Assembly: GCA_004553625.1 (NCBI GenBank)
Contig: SFKX01000002.1
Span: 62,001-126,000, forward strand
DNA from: Clostridiales bacterium
GTDB lineage: Bacteria > Bacillota_A > Clostridia > Oscillospirales > Oscillospiraceae
Length of the DNA stretch: 64,000 nucleotides
Direction of reading: 5' to 3'
Under the pieces are notes generated by a model that was given only the letters and a program-made list of their open reading frames with translations, was not told where the DNA came from and ran no database searches. The position numbers and the translations under genes are program-made. Positions 7,211 through 14,840 of the stretch are shown here, in pieces; position 1 is the first letter of the stretch, and each line of letters starts with the position of its first letter.

Positions 7211-8527
7211 ATGTATATCGACCCAATCATAATGCAGATGGATGAGTCCATCGACAGAGAGCGGTTTGTAATCGCGACCTACTACTGCGGAGCAAAATCC
7301 ACGACGAACATGATGAAGTTCGCAGCCGCCCTTGCGGTAGAGCAGACTACCGGTACCTGGCTTCAGGTGCCCGGGGAGACTCCGGAGGTGCGGGAGCGCT
7401 GCATAGGCCGTGTTGTCGGCGTCTACGAGGCTCCGGCCTACCAGATAGAGGTACCAAAGAGCGTGGACGAGCGGCAGTTCATAATCCGTATCGCCTATCC
7501 CTGGGCGAATTTTGGCGCCCAGTTTGCTATGATGCTCAGCACGGTGATAGGCAATATCTCCAGTTCCGGGAAGGTGAAGCTGCTGGACCTGAGCTTCCCG
7601 GAATCGTTCCTTGGACAGTTCAAGGGGCCGAAGTTTGGTGTTAATGGTATACGCGAGCTCCTGGGAGTGTGGGACAGACCGCTGCTGAATAACATGATAA
7701 AGCCCTGCACCGGCTTGGACCCGGAGGAGACCGCAAAGCTCGCCTATGAGGCCGCGGTCGGCGGTGTGGACATCATTAAGGACGACGAGCTGGTCGCCGA
7801 CGCGCCGCACTGCCCGCTGGAGCAGAGGGTTAAGGCTGTCATGGAGGCGGTAAAACGTGCAGATGAGGTCAAGGGAGAAAAGACCCTCTACGCCTTCAAT
7901 ATCACTGACCGTGTGGACAAGTTAAGGGATAATGCACGCCGTGCGATAGACGCTGGCGCGAACTGCCTGATGCTGAACTATTTCACGGCGGGGTTGGATG
8001 CGGCTCGTATGCTGACTGAGGACCCGGAGATAAACGTCCCCATCCTGGCCCATTCGGATTTCACCGGCGCAGTTTATGAGTCGCCCTGGTCCGGCATGAG
8101 CGCGATGCTGATAGTCGGCAAGCTGCCCAGGCTTGCGGGCCTGGACATGGTCATAGCCCTCACGCCGTACGGCAAGTTCCCAATCATGATGGATACCTTC
8201 CTGAGTGCGGGTTACAGCATGCTGACACCCATGGGGAAAATAAAGCCGATTTTCCCCATGCCGGGCGGCGGCACAACCCAGGGCCATGTTGAGGATCTAT
8301 ACAAGAAGTTCGGCAAGGACGTGATGATAGCGGCAGGCGGCGCCATACATGGTCACCCGATGGGCCCGGCGGCCGGAGCCAGGGCCTTCCGGCAGGCCAT
8401 AGACGCTGTGGTACACGGCGGTACGCTGATAGAGGCAGCACGGGAGCATGAGGAACTCAAAACCGCGCTCGACCTCTGGGGCGTCTACAGTGAAGGAACA
8501 GGCGGACTGTTTGACCTAAAGGGCTGA
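7211..8527 (+). CDS. RuBisCO-like protein (form IV family)
   Basis: A 438-residue member of the RuBisCO large-subunit superfamily. The active-site segment IIKDDE is present (K190, D192, E193, matching the carbamylated Lys and Mg ligands). So are NMIKPCTG (K164, matching catalytic Lys175), HSDFTGA, and the phosphate-binding PGGGTT and AAGGAIHGHPMG loops. Overall divergence and a shortened loop-6 region (TPMGKIKP) argue against a Calvin-cycle enzyme, and no phosphoribulokinase or small subunit is near. Known relatives enolise, isomerise or decarboxylate phosphorylated keto sugars or sugar acids, for example in methionine salvage and apionate breakdown. GGAGG nine bases before the ATG fixes the start. 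It leads an operon with two PEP-hydrolase-like barrels and a UPF0261 protein. The substrate is unknown. Confidence 0.88.
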   Translation: MYIDPIIMQMDESIDRERFVIATYYCGAKSTTNMMKFAAALAVEQTTGTWLQVPGETPEVRERCIGRVVGVYEAPAYQIEVPKSVDERQFIIRIAYPWANFGAQFAMMLSTVIGNISSSGKVKLLDLSFPESFLGQFKGPKFGVNGIRELLGVWDRPLLNNMIKPCTGLDPEETAKLAYEAAVGGVDIIKDDELVADAPHCPLEQRVKAVMEAVKRADEVKGEKTLYAFNITDRVDKLRDNARRAIDAGANCLMLNYFTAGLDAARMLTEDPEINVPILAHSDFTGAVYESPWSGMSAMLIVGKLPRLAGLDMVIALTPYGKFPIMMDTFLSAGYSMLTPMGKIKPIFPMPGGGTTQGHVEDLYKKFGKDVMIAAGGAIHGHPMGPAAGARAFRQAIDAVVHGGTLIEAAREHEELKTALDLWGVYSEGTGGLFDLKG

Positions 8528-8584
8528 GCGCCCGGGTGCAGTCTAATGCAAGGACAACAATAATTGACAAAGGAGGAAACATCC

Positions 8585-9430
8585 ATGGCAAAGCAGTACA
8601 CAAGAGATGAGGTATTGAAGAGGTTCAAAGCCACAATAGCCGAAGGCCGGCCGGTAGTTATCGCAGGGGCTGGCACGGGCATCTCCGGAAAGTTTGCGGA
8701 GCGCGGCGGGGCTGACCTGGTAGGTGTGTATAACTCTGGCCTGTACCGCATGGACGGCAACGGCTCCCTGGCTGGTCTAATGCCCTATGGAAACGCAAAC
8801 GACATAGTCATCCAGCTGGCCAACCGAGTCTTTCCTCAGATCCAGGAAGCACCCATGATAGCGGGCATCTGCGGAAGCGACCCGACGCGGGAGATGCGTC
8901 CCTTCCTCAAGCAGCTTATTGAGATCGGTTTTTCCGCGGTCATGAACTTCCCAACAGTTGGCCTGATAGACGGTCGCTACCGTCAGGAACTTGAGGACAC
9001 GGGCATGGGCTATGACAAGGAGATCGCCACGCTGGTGAAGGCGAAGGAACTGGGCATGTTCACGATAGGCTATGCCTTCAACGAGGAAGAGGCGACCATG
9101 GTTGGCAAGGCTGGCCTTGACGTCATGATCTGCCACATGGGCCTCACTACGGGCGGAGCTATTGGCTCCAAATACTCCGAGGCAGTGACGCTTGAAAACT
9201 GTGCTGCGCTCATAAACCGCATGACTGCCGCGGCTAGGGAGCACAATCCGGATGTACTTATCTTTGCCCACGGCGGACCCATATCCTCGCCTGCGGACAC
9301 GGTGTACATCTATGCACACACCGAATCGGTCGGCTTCCTCGGCGCGTCGAGCATAGAGCGCATTCCGGTAGAGAAGCCGCTCATGGAAGCGGTAAAGGAC
9401 TTCAAGGCGCAGAAACTGGGCGCAAAGTAA
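8585..9430 (+). CDS. PEP hydrolase-like TIM-barrel protein (Tm-1 C-terminal type), paralogue 1
   Basis: A 281-residue TIM barrel related to the PEP-hydrolase/PEP mutase-like family, equivalent to the C-terminal half of the plant Tm-1 protein. Conserved stretches are AGAGTGISGKFAERGGADL, LMPYGNAND, NFPTVGLIDG and AHGGPI. I start it at ATG 8585, which has AAAGGAGG eight bases upstream. A TTG at 8564 is in frame but overlaps that site. It lies 57 bp after the RuBisCO-like gene. A paralogue of similar length follows at 10836. In bacteria these proteins commonly neighbour UPF0261 proteins, as here. The reaction is not established. Confidence 0.8.
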   Translation: MAKQYTRDEVLKRFKATIAEGRPVVIAGAGTGISGKFAERGGADLVGVYNSGLYRMDGNGSLAGLMPYGNANDIVIQLANRVFPQIQEAPMIAGICGSDPTREMRPFLKQLIEIGFSAVMNFPTVGLIDGRYRQELEDTGMGYDKEIATLVKAKELGMFTIGYAFNEEEATMVGKAGLDVMICHMGLTTGGAIGSKYSEAVTLENCAALINRMTAAAREHNPDVLIFAHGGPISSPADTVYIYAHTESVGFLGASSIERIPVEKPLMEAVKDFKAQKLGAK

Positions 9431-9501
9431 GTGCGAGCGGGACGGGCTTTCCGCAGATAACCCGTCCCGCTTTTTCGGATAAACAGAAACAGGAGGTGTT
9501 T

Positions 9502-10839
9502 ATGAGACCGAAAGTAGTAATCGCCGGTATACTGGATACGAAGGGCGAGGAGATCAAATTCATAGCTCAGGCCGTCCGTGAGGCCGGAGGCGAACCGACG
9601 GTCATGGAGCTGAGCGTGGGTAAGGAAACAGGCTGGGCGGACATAGGGCTGAGCGAATTGCTCGTGCCTATAGGCAAGAAGCCTGCCGACCTCTATGCCG
9701 TGGACAGGCACAAAGCCGCCGGTTGGGTCACCGAGGCGGCTATACTGCGGGCAGGCGAGATGCTGCGCGAGGGCAAATTGGATGGCATTATAGGCTTTGG
9801 CGGCTCCATGGGCGCATCCATTTCCTCTGCGGTGATGCAGTCTCTGCCCATTGGAGTGCCGAAGATGCTGGTGACCACAATGGCCTCCGGCGAGGTCAGA
9901 CCATATGTAGGTACTAAGGATATCTGCATGATGTATCCGATAGCGGAGGCCGGCCTGAACAGCCTGACAAAGCAGATATTGACAAACGCAGCCTATGGCA
10001 TAGTCGGCATGGCCTCCGCACCGAAGCTGCCAGCCGCGGAGAGCAAGCCGCTGATAGGATGCATGATGTTCGGCGTTACAACGCCTTGCGTACTGCGTGC
10101 CTCACAGAGTATGGAGAAGCTGGGCTACGACGTCATAATTAATCACGCCATAGGCACGGGTGGCATGTCTATGGAGCAGATGATAGACGACGGCTTCATA
10201 AAGGGCGTTCTGGACATCACCACTCACGAGCTCATAGACGAACTGCTGGGCGGAGTGCTGAGCGCAGGCCCGGACAGGCTGACGGCGGCGGCAAGGAAGG
10301 GCGTGCCTCAGGTCGTTGCGCCGGGCGGGCTGGACCTAATAAACTTCGGAGCTAAGGATACGGTACCCACGCACTATATGGAGCAGACCCACTTGCCTGG
10401 CCGCTCGCTCTATGAGCACAACCCGACGGTCACCTGCGTCGGCGTCCTGCCGGAGGAGGCCCGGGAGATAGCTAGGCAGATTGGTGAAAAGCTCAGTGTG
10501 GCGACAGGGCCTGTGGCTGTATGCGTACCTATGCGCGGCTGGGGTGCCTGCGACATAAGGGAGCCGAACAAGGAGCTCGGCTGGGCCGGGCCTTCCGCCG
10601 GGCCGTCCTGGATAGCTGACCCCGAGCGTCCAGAGTGGTCGCTGCGCAGCCGTTCCTTTATAGCTGGGCTGAAGGAGACACTGGACCTAAGCAAGCCGAA
10701 TATCGAGGTGCTTGTGGCGGATATGCACATGAACGAGCCGGAATTTGCGGACCTCATGTCCGGCATATTGCAGGAGATGCTGGACGGCCGCTGGAAGAAG
10801 GGCCTTCATAGCGGAGGCCCGATACAGTCACTGTCATGA
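9502..10839 (+). CDS. UPF0261 (Tm-1-like ATP-binding) protein
   Basis: A 445-residue protein of the UPF0261 family, equivalent to the N-terminal half of tomato Tm-1. Recognisable parts are the start VVIAGILDTKGEEIKF, the nucleotide-binding IIGFGGSMGASISS, the central GTGGMSMEQMIDDG and the VCVPMRGWGACD region. AGGAGG five bases before ATG 9502 fixes the start; the GTG six bases upstream overlaps it. It sits between two TIM-barrel paralogues, and its stop overlaps the next start (ATGA). So in this genome the two halves of Tm-1 are separate, co-transcribed and linked to a RuBisCO-like protein. Biochemical function is unknown; ATP binding is known for the family. Confidence 0.85.
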   Translation: MRPKVVIAGILDTKGEEIKFIAQAVREAGGEPTVMELSVGKETGWADIGLSELLVPIGKKPADLYAVDRHKAAGWVTEAAILRAGEMLREGKLDGIIGFGGSMGASISSAVMQSLPIGVPKMLVTTMASGEVRPYVGTKDICMMYPIAEAGLNSLTKQILTNAAYGIVGMASAPKLPAAESKPLIGCMMFGVTTPCVLRASQSMEKLGYDVIINHAIGTGGMSMEQMIDDGFIKGVLDITTHELIDELLGGVLSAGPDRLTAAARKGVPQVVAPGGLDLINFGAKDTVPTHYMEQTHLPGRSLYEHNPTVTCVGVLPEEAREIARQIGEKLSVATGPVAVCVPMRGWGACDIREPNKELGWAGPSAGPSWIADPERPEWSLRSRSFIAGLKETLDLSKPNIEVLVADMHMNEPEFADLMSGILQEMLDGRWKKGLHSGGPIQSLS

Positions 10840-11654
10840 CCCGGCGCGAAGTACTGGAAAGACTGAGGGCGCAGGTCAAAGCCGGGAAGCCCCTGCTTAT
10901 GTTTGGTGCCGGCATCGGGCTAACTGCCAAATGCGCTGAAAAGGGCGGGGCAGACCTCATAGGCGTTTATTCCACGGCCATATTCAGGATGCGGGGCCAG
11001 CCCTCGATTTTGGCCTGGCTCCCCTATGGTGACGCAAACAGCCACATGCTGAGAATGGCTGGAGAGATCCTGCCTGCCGTAAAGCGCACGCCCTGCATCG
11101 CTGGTATCGGAGCGCATGACCCGGCACTGAACTTTGACCTGCTATTTGATCGCATCCTTGAGCTGGGCTTCTCCGGCGTCAACAACGAACCCTTCTGTGG
11201 GCTATATGGCGAGAGCTTTGCTGCCCAGCTTGAACAAGCGGGGATCGGCTTTTCGAGGGAGGTTGAGCTGATACGCCGGGCCAGGGAGCGGGACATTTTC
11301 ACAGTCGCATGGGCTATGAACCCGGAGGAGGCAGCGCGCATGGCTGCCGCTGGAGCGGACGTTGTCGGCGCTATGATCGGGGTCACAGGAGGCGGCATGA
11401 GCGGAGCCTGCAGTGTCACCCCACTGGAGAAGGCAGTGCTGCAGGTGCAGGCCATGGTCGAGGCCGCGAAAAGAGAGTCTCCGGAGGTCATGGTGTTGAC
11501 TCACGGCGGACCATTTGCAGATGTCGAAACCGCGCAGTACTCCATAATCCACACCGACGCCGTCGGCTATGCCGCCGGTTCCAGCGGCGAGCGTATACCC
11601 ACGGAAAATGCTGTGGTCGATGCCGCAAAGGCCTTTAAGTCCATGCACTTCTGA
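10836..11654 (+). CDS. PEP hydrolase-like TIM-barrel protein (Tm-1 C-terminal type), paralogue 2
   Basis: A 272-residue TIM barrel homologous to the gene at 8585 (GAGIGLTAKCAEKGGADL, WLPYGDANSH, NEPFCGLYGE, THGGPFADVETAQY). It is divergent enough to be a separate subunit or enzyme. The ATG overlaps the UPF0261 stop by four bases, so the pair is translationally coupled, and it is this copy that would match the C-terminal half of Tm-1. It is the last gene of the operon; a hairpin follows at 11698. Confidence 0.8.
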   Translation: MTRREVLERLRAQVKAGKPLLMFGAGIGLTAKCAEKGGADLIGVYSTAIFRMRGQPSILAWLPYGDANSHMLRMAGEILPAVKRTPCIAGIGAHDPALNFDLLFDRILELGFSGVNNEPFCGLYGESFAAQLEQAGIGFSREVELIRRARERDIFTVAWAMNPEEAARMAAAGADVVGAMIGVTGGGMSGACSVTPLEKAVLQVQAMVEAAKRESPEVMVLTHGGPFADVETAQYSIIHTDAVGYAAGSSGERIPTENAVVDAAKAFKSMHF

Positions 11655-11697
11655 TTCGCATTGAACCAGAATGTATTATAATTCTACTTCCCCGGGC

Positions 11698-11727
11698 GTG
11701 CAAAATCCGTCCGGGGATTTTGCACTC
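11698..11727 (+). terminator. Hairpin ending the RuBisCO-like operon
   Basis: GTGCAAAATCC pairs with GGATTTTGCAC around a short GC-rich loop 44 bp after the last stop. The T residues are within the stem and there is no long T-tail, so termination is likely but not certain. From here to 11989 (about 260 bp, AT-rich) I see no gene. Confidence 0.55.
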
Positions 11728-11989
11728 GAAAATTGCAAGTAATTTTTAGCATTATCACAATAATATACCAATACAACGGCTCAAAGGACGGCGCTTTTGG
11801 CTCAGCACGACACAGGTTTTTCAACTCAGAATTGCAACTAACAATGTCGGTGGCAATCATTGAAATGACGAATCTGCTTTGAGGCCGAGATACAATAAGT
11901 TTCGCAATTGAGATATTTATTGTACCTTATCATTCAATCACGAAATAGATTAATACAGTTCTCACTACATATTAATAAAATAAAACAAG

Positions 11990-12010
11990 AAGGTCGCGAA
12001 ATGCGACCTT
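11990..12010 (-). terminator. GGTCGC hairpin, copy 3
   Basis: AAGGTCGC pairs with GCGACCTT around GAAAT. On the minus strand the stem is followed by CTTGTTTTATTTT, a good terminator tail for the genes at 12030-14746. It is a member of the repeated hairpin family. Confidence 0.75.
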
Positions 12011-12029
12011 TTATCGTCTATTGTACCTT

Positions 12030-12284
12030 TCAATCCTCCAGCCCATGCATCCCTGCTGCCTCGCGCAGATACTGCTCCAGCGTCCCGTCGAGCGCCATTT
12101 GCGCGTACTCGAGCGGAGCGTTGTATATCAGCCAATCCATCTCAGTGCGCATGGGCAGGGTGGTGTCGAAACTGTCCTCTATGCCGGGCGTGTAGAGGCT
12201 GAGCGTCTCGCCGTCGGTATAGCGCAGCTCTACACAGGCGGAGTCGATATTGAACTCGCAGGATAAAAGCTTTCTCATGCTCAT
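12030..12284 (-). CDS. Small DUF6061-like protein
   Basis: An 84-residue acidic protein with the pattern KLLSCEFN…CVELRYTDGETLSLYTPGIED…DWLIYN…YLREA, matching my recollection of DUF6061, a family of small Firmicutes proteins of unknown function. The ATG overlaps the stop of the preceding phosphoesterase (ATGA), so it is translationally coupled. No membrane segment is visible. It is followed at once by the GGTCGC terminator hairpin. Confidence 0.6.
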   Translation of the reverse strand: MSMRKLLSCEFNIDSACVELRYTDGETLSLYTPGIEDSFDTTLPMRTEMDWLIYNAPLEYAQMALDGTLEQYLREAAGMHGLED

Positions 12285-12979
12285 TCCCCCAGTCTCGCGT
12301 AGTCCTGATACATCAGCCGCAGTTTGCCGGTCTCTTTGACCGTGTGGAAATGCCCGGCGTACCAGCGTTTATAGTCCAGGCGGCGCTCGATGGCGTCAAG
12401 CCACTCCTCTGTACTCGTGTCCACCGTGCGCTGGTCGATGAAGGGCAGGAAGGCCTCTCTCGGCTCGAGGCTCAGCGGGGTGGTGTGGCTCAGGACTATG
12501 TCAGCCTGCCAGCCGCGGCTCGAGAGCACCGACTCCACCTTGCGCTTTATGACGGCGCTCGGCTGCTCGTCCGGCCACCAGCCGCCGCCGCGCATGAGCC
12601 GGTACTCCTTGTCTATGCTGTATGCGCCGCCGATGGCGATGCAGCTTTGCCCATCCAGCTCGTACACCTCGCCGTCCAGAGCGAAGAGCTGGTTCGGAAA
12701 CTCCGGCTGCACCATGACCTCGCCGCCGAAGCGCCGCGCCCGCTCATATCCCAGGCCCGCCGTCGGGCGGCGCTCGTGGTTGCCGTGGATGCACAGCAGC
12801 GTTATCGGCATCGACGCTATGTACTGCTTCAGCTTCTTGTCCCGGTGGCCGCCGTAGTAGTTGATGCCCGCGTCGCCGAGTATGATGAGCAGGTCGTCGG
12901 GGCCGGTGCCGTTGTCCTTGCAGAAGCACGCTATGCGCTCAAAGCGCCCGTGCGTGTCACCGGTGAGATAGATGTTTAT
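12281..12979 (-). CDS. Metallophosphoesterase with non-standard start
   Basis: A calcineurin-like phosphoesterase of about 232 residues. The metal-binding motifs are in order: GDTHGRF (near residue 6), LGDAGIN, IHGNHE, LSHTTP and GHFH. The frame extends upstream of the only good ATG (12811) through the first two metal motifs. The natural start position, eight bases after GAGGAGG, is ATA (12979), where family members begin M-K/R-I-Y. So either ATA initiates poorly or a G-to-A change has crippled the gene. An ATG at 12811 would delete the active site. It lies 21 bp after the toxin gene and overlaps DUF6061. Confidence 0.75.
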   Translation of the reverse strand: MNIYLTGDTHGRFERIACFCKDNGTGPDDLLIILGDAGINYYGGHRDKKLKQYIASMPITLLCIHGNHERRPTAGLGYERARRFGGEVMVQPEFPNQLFALDGEVYELDGQSCIAIGGAYSIDKEYRLMRGGGWWPDEQPSAVIKRKVESVLSSRGWQADIVLSHTTPLSLEPREAFLPFIDQRTVDTSTEEWLDAIERRLDYKRWYAGHFHTVKETGKLRLMYQDYARLGE

Positions 12980-13000
12980 ACGGGCACCTCCTCAATTGTG

Positions 13001-13315
13001 TCATTTCAGCAGCCGCGGATAGTCCGTTTTGCCGTTCACGACGCGGTAGATGGTCACGACGCCGTCTATTATGCGGTAAACTGCGACATAGGTGCGCGTC
13101 AGCACCAGCTTCCTATAGCCGGACTGCGCGAGCACGGGGTCCGGGTGCGTCTGCCCCATGAGCGGGAAATCCGCGAGCAGCCCGAGCTTGTGGCGCATAT
13201 CCGCATATATCTTCCGCGCCGAGGCCGGGCCGACCTCGCTGATGTGGAACTTGACTATTTCCTCCATGTCCTCCAACGCCGGCCGGAGGTAGACTATCTC
13301 AGCTCTCGGCGGCAT
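13001..13315 (-). CDS. RelE/ParE-type toxin
   Basis: A 104-residue protein with the ParE fold signature (EIVYLRPALEDMEEIVKFH, ADFPLMGQTHPD, RTYVAVYRIIDGVVTIYRVV). Relatives poison gyrase or cleave mRNA on ribosomes; which applies cannot be told from sequence. I choose ATG 13315 (PPRAEIVYL) because a GGAGGC site precedes it. It overlaps the antitoxin's last codons by 17 bases, the usual coupled arrangement. Confidence 0.85.
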   Translation of the reverse strand: MPPRAEIVYLRPALEDMEEIVKFHISEVGPASARKIYADMRHKLGLLADFPLMGQTHPDPVLAQSGYRKLVLTRTYVAVYRIIDGVVTIYRVVNGKTDYPRLLK

Positions 13316-13571
13316 TGAAAAGCGCCTCCATACGCTCATCCAGCTCGGACTGGGAGCAGACAGGCTCGCCGCTCAGGCGGCTGAGCTCGGCGGCGTAGAT
13401 GGCGTCGCGGTGGCGAAACATCTTCTCGCGCTCCTCAAACGCCTCGACGCTCATGAACACGCCGTCGCCCTCGCCCTTATTCGTTATAAACACCGGTTCA
13501 CCTGTTTTCCTGGCGAGCTCGGATATGGCGTTGTAGTCGTTGCGCAGGGCAGAGGAAGGCCGGATCTGCAT
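13299..13571 (-). CDS. Phd/YefM-type antitoxin
   Basis: A 90-residue antitoxin. The N-terminal Phd/YefM DNA-binding part (IRPSSALRNDYNAISELARK…VFITNKGEGDGVFMS) is followed by an acidic C-terminal tail that would cap the toxin. It precedes and overlaps the ParE-like toxin. As in other type II modules it probably represses its own promoter, together with the toxin. GGAGAT lies before the ATG. Confidence 0.85.
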   Translation of the reverse strand: MQIRPSSALRNDYNAISELARKTGEPVFITNKGEGDGVFMSVEAFEEREKMFRHRDAIYAAELSRLSGEPVCSQSELDERMEALFNAAES

Positions 13572-13649
13572 ATCCTCATCTCCTTATCAGCTTCTTGATA
13601 TTATTATATCATGTTTTGCCTAAGATGCAAGCCGGGCCAAGGACGTTAT

Positions 13650-14516
13650 TCATTCCTCGCCCTTCTCCGTCAGCTCCGCCACGCCCTCGATGATGTCCGT
13701 CACCAGCTTCATCGTCTTGGCGTTTTCGGCGCTGATGACCGGGCGGCCCATTTCCTGCTCGAGCTCTTTTCTCGCGTTGCCGGCGACGCGGCCGCCGCGC
13801 TGGGCTACGCTCAGGTTCTCGGCCATGCCCTCTGGCTTTTCAATCTGCGAGATGCCCGTCGTGCTGGCTTCGGCCAGCATGTTCAGCACCAGCTCGAGGT
13901 CGCTCATATTGTCGCGCAGGTTCTCCTTTTTGAGTCCCTTGAGGTCCTTATACTGCCGCGTGGTCATGCCTGACCACGCCCTACTTATCTCGTCCGTCAG
14001 TATCGCATACTCACGGCCCTTCTGTACGCCGCGTTTGCTCCACTCGTCCGTCAGCTCGTTACGGATGCGTATCGCCAGCAGACGCTGGTGCACCCACTCC
14101 TCGCTGTATCCCTTCTTGAGATACGTTTCGAGCGCACGATCAATGGCCTGTTCAGGATCTATCGTCTCCTCGATGCGCTCGCGGCCCACCTGCGCCAGCC
14201 AGAGCTTGAACGGCTCGGCCTTCGGCGAGGGTATGGACTGGATGATGCGCAGCAGCTGCTCAGTGTCCGCGACGTCGGTGAGACGCTTTTTGCCATCGGG
14301 AGACTTCAATTTCAACTGTACGATATTTTCGTACAGTTCAACTGCGCCCTCGGATTTGAGCTTGCGTTTCAAGTCGCTCCAATACCGGCGAGGATTCTCG
14401 GAGCCTGTCAGCGCCCCGACCACGTCAATGATTGAAAAATACCATTCTTCCCTCTCCGCGTCCCATGCGGAGCGTATGGGCTGGTCCTCAAATAACTGCA
14501 TCGCGTCGTTGCTCAT
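13650..14516 (-). CDS. DinD-like protein (BRO-N domain)
   Basis: A 288-residue protein. The N-terminal BRO/antirepressor-like domain (IRSAWDAEREEWYFSIIDVVGALTG, YWSDLKRKL, LTDVADTEQLLRIIQS) is followed by the DinD helical region with EWSKRG, YAILTDEISRAWSGMTTRQYK and DLELVLNMLAEA. DinD of E. coli is DNA-damage-induced and modulates RecA. Many homologues sit on mobile DNA. I start it at ATG 14516, nine bases after GGGGG, instead of the TTG five codons earlier. Parts of a second, internally deleted copy lie at 23610-23820. Confidence 0.82.
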   Translation of the reverse strand: MSNDAMQLFEDQPIRSAWDAEREEWYFSIIDVVGALTGSENPRRYWSDLKRKLKSEGAVELYENIVQLKLKSPDGKKRLTDVADTEQLLRIIQSIPSPKAEPFKLWLAQVGRERIEETIDPEQAIDRALETYLKKGYSEEWVHQRLLAIRIRNELTDEWSKRGVQKGREYAILTDEISRAWSGMTTRQYKDLKGLKKENLRDNMSDLELVLNMLAEASTTGISQIEKPEGMAENLSVAQRGGRVAGNARKELEQEMGRPVISAENAKTMKLVTDIIEGVAELTEKGEE

Positions 14517-14575
14517 ACTATGTACCCCCAATTAGCTGATTAAATTGTACCACATTTTGCCTCAAAACTCAACGT

Positions 14576-14746
14576 TTATGTAACTTTTCTCCCCACTTCC
14601 AGCATGGCGGCGCAGAAGCGTTCCCAGGGGTACAATGTTTTCAGGGAGGGGTCGCCCTCGCGGATGCGCATGGTTCGGCGGATCTCTTTGGGGATGACAA
14701 CACGGCCAAGGTCGTCTATGCGGCGTACTATGCCGGTGGCTTTCAT
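14576..14746 (-). CDS. Truncated AbrB/SpoVT-like protein
   Basis: A 56-residue frame. The first 33 residues are the AbrB swapped-hairpin DNA-binding domain (TGIVRRIDDLGRVVIPKEIRRT), preceded by AGGAGGA. The usual continuation after GDP is replaced by an unrelated tail (SLKTLYPWERFCAAMLEVGRK). That tail reappears in a decayed form at about 38744-38830, so the fusion existed before duplication and may have been a real gene form. It could be a short regulator or a relic. Confidence 0.6.
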   Translation of the reverse strand: MKATGIVRRIDDLGRVVIPKEIRRTMRIREGDPSLKTLYPWERFCAAMLEVGRKVT

Positions 14747-14840
14747 GTGTAGTTTCCTCCTGCCTTTATTTCTTTGTGCAGGAATTAGTATCCGCAGTTT
14801 CGTTTTACCTATACGCAGCCCAAAAATTGGCGCGAACATG

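Noticed and set aside
7211..8527. A genuine carbon-fixing RuBisCO
   Set aside because: No phosphoribulokinase, small subunit or AMP-pathway genes are nearby, and the loop-6 region and overall sequence fit RuBisCO-like proteins better.
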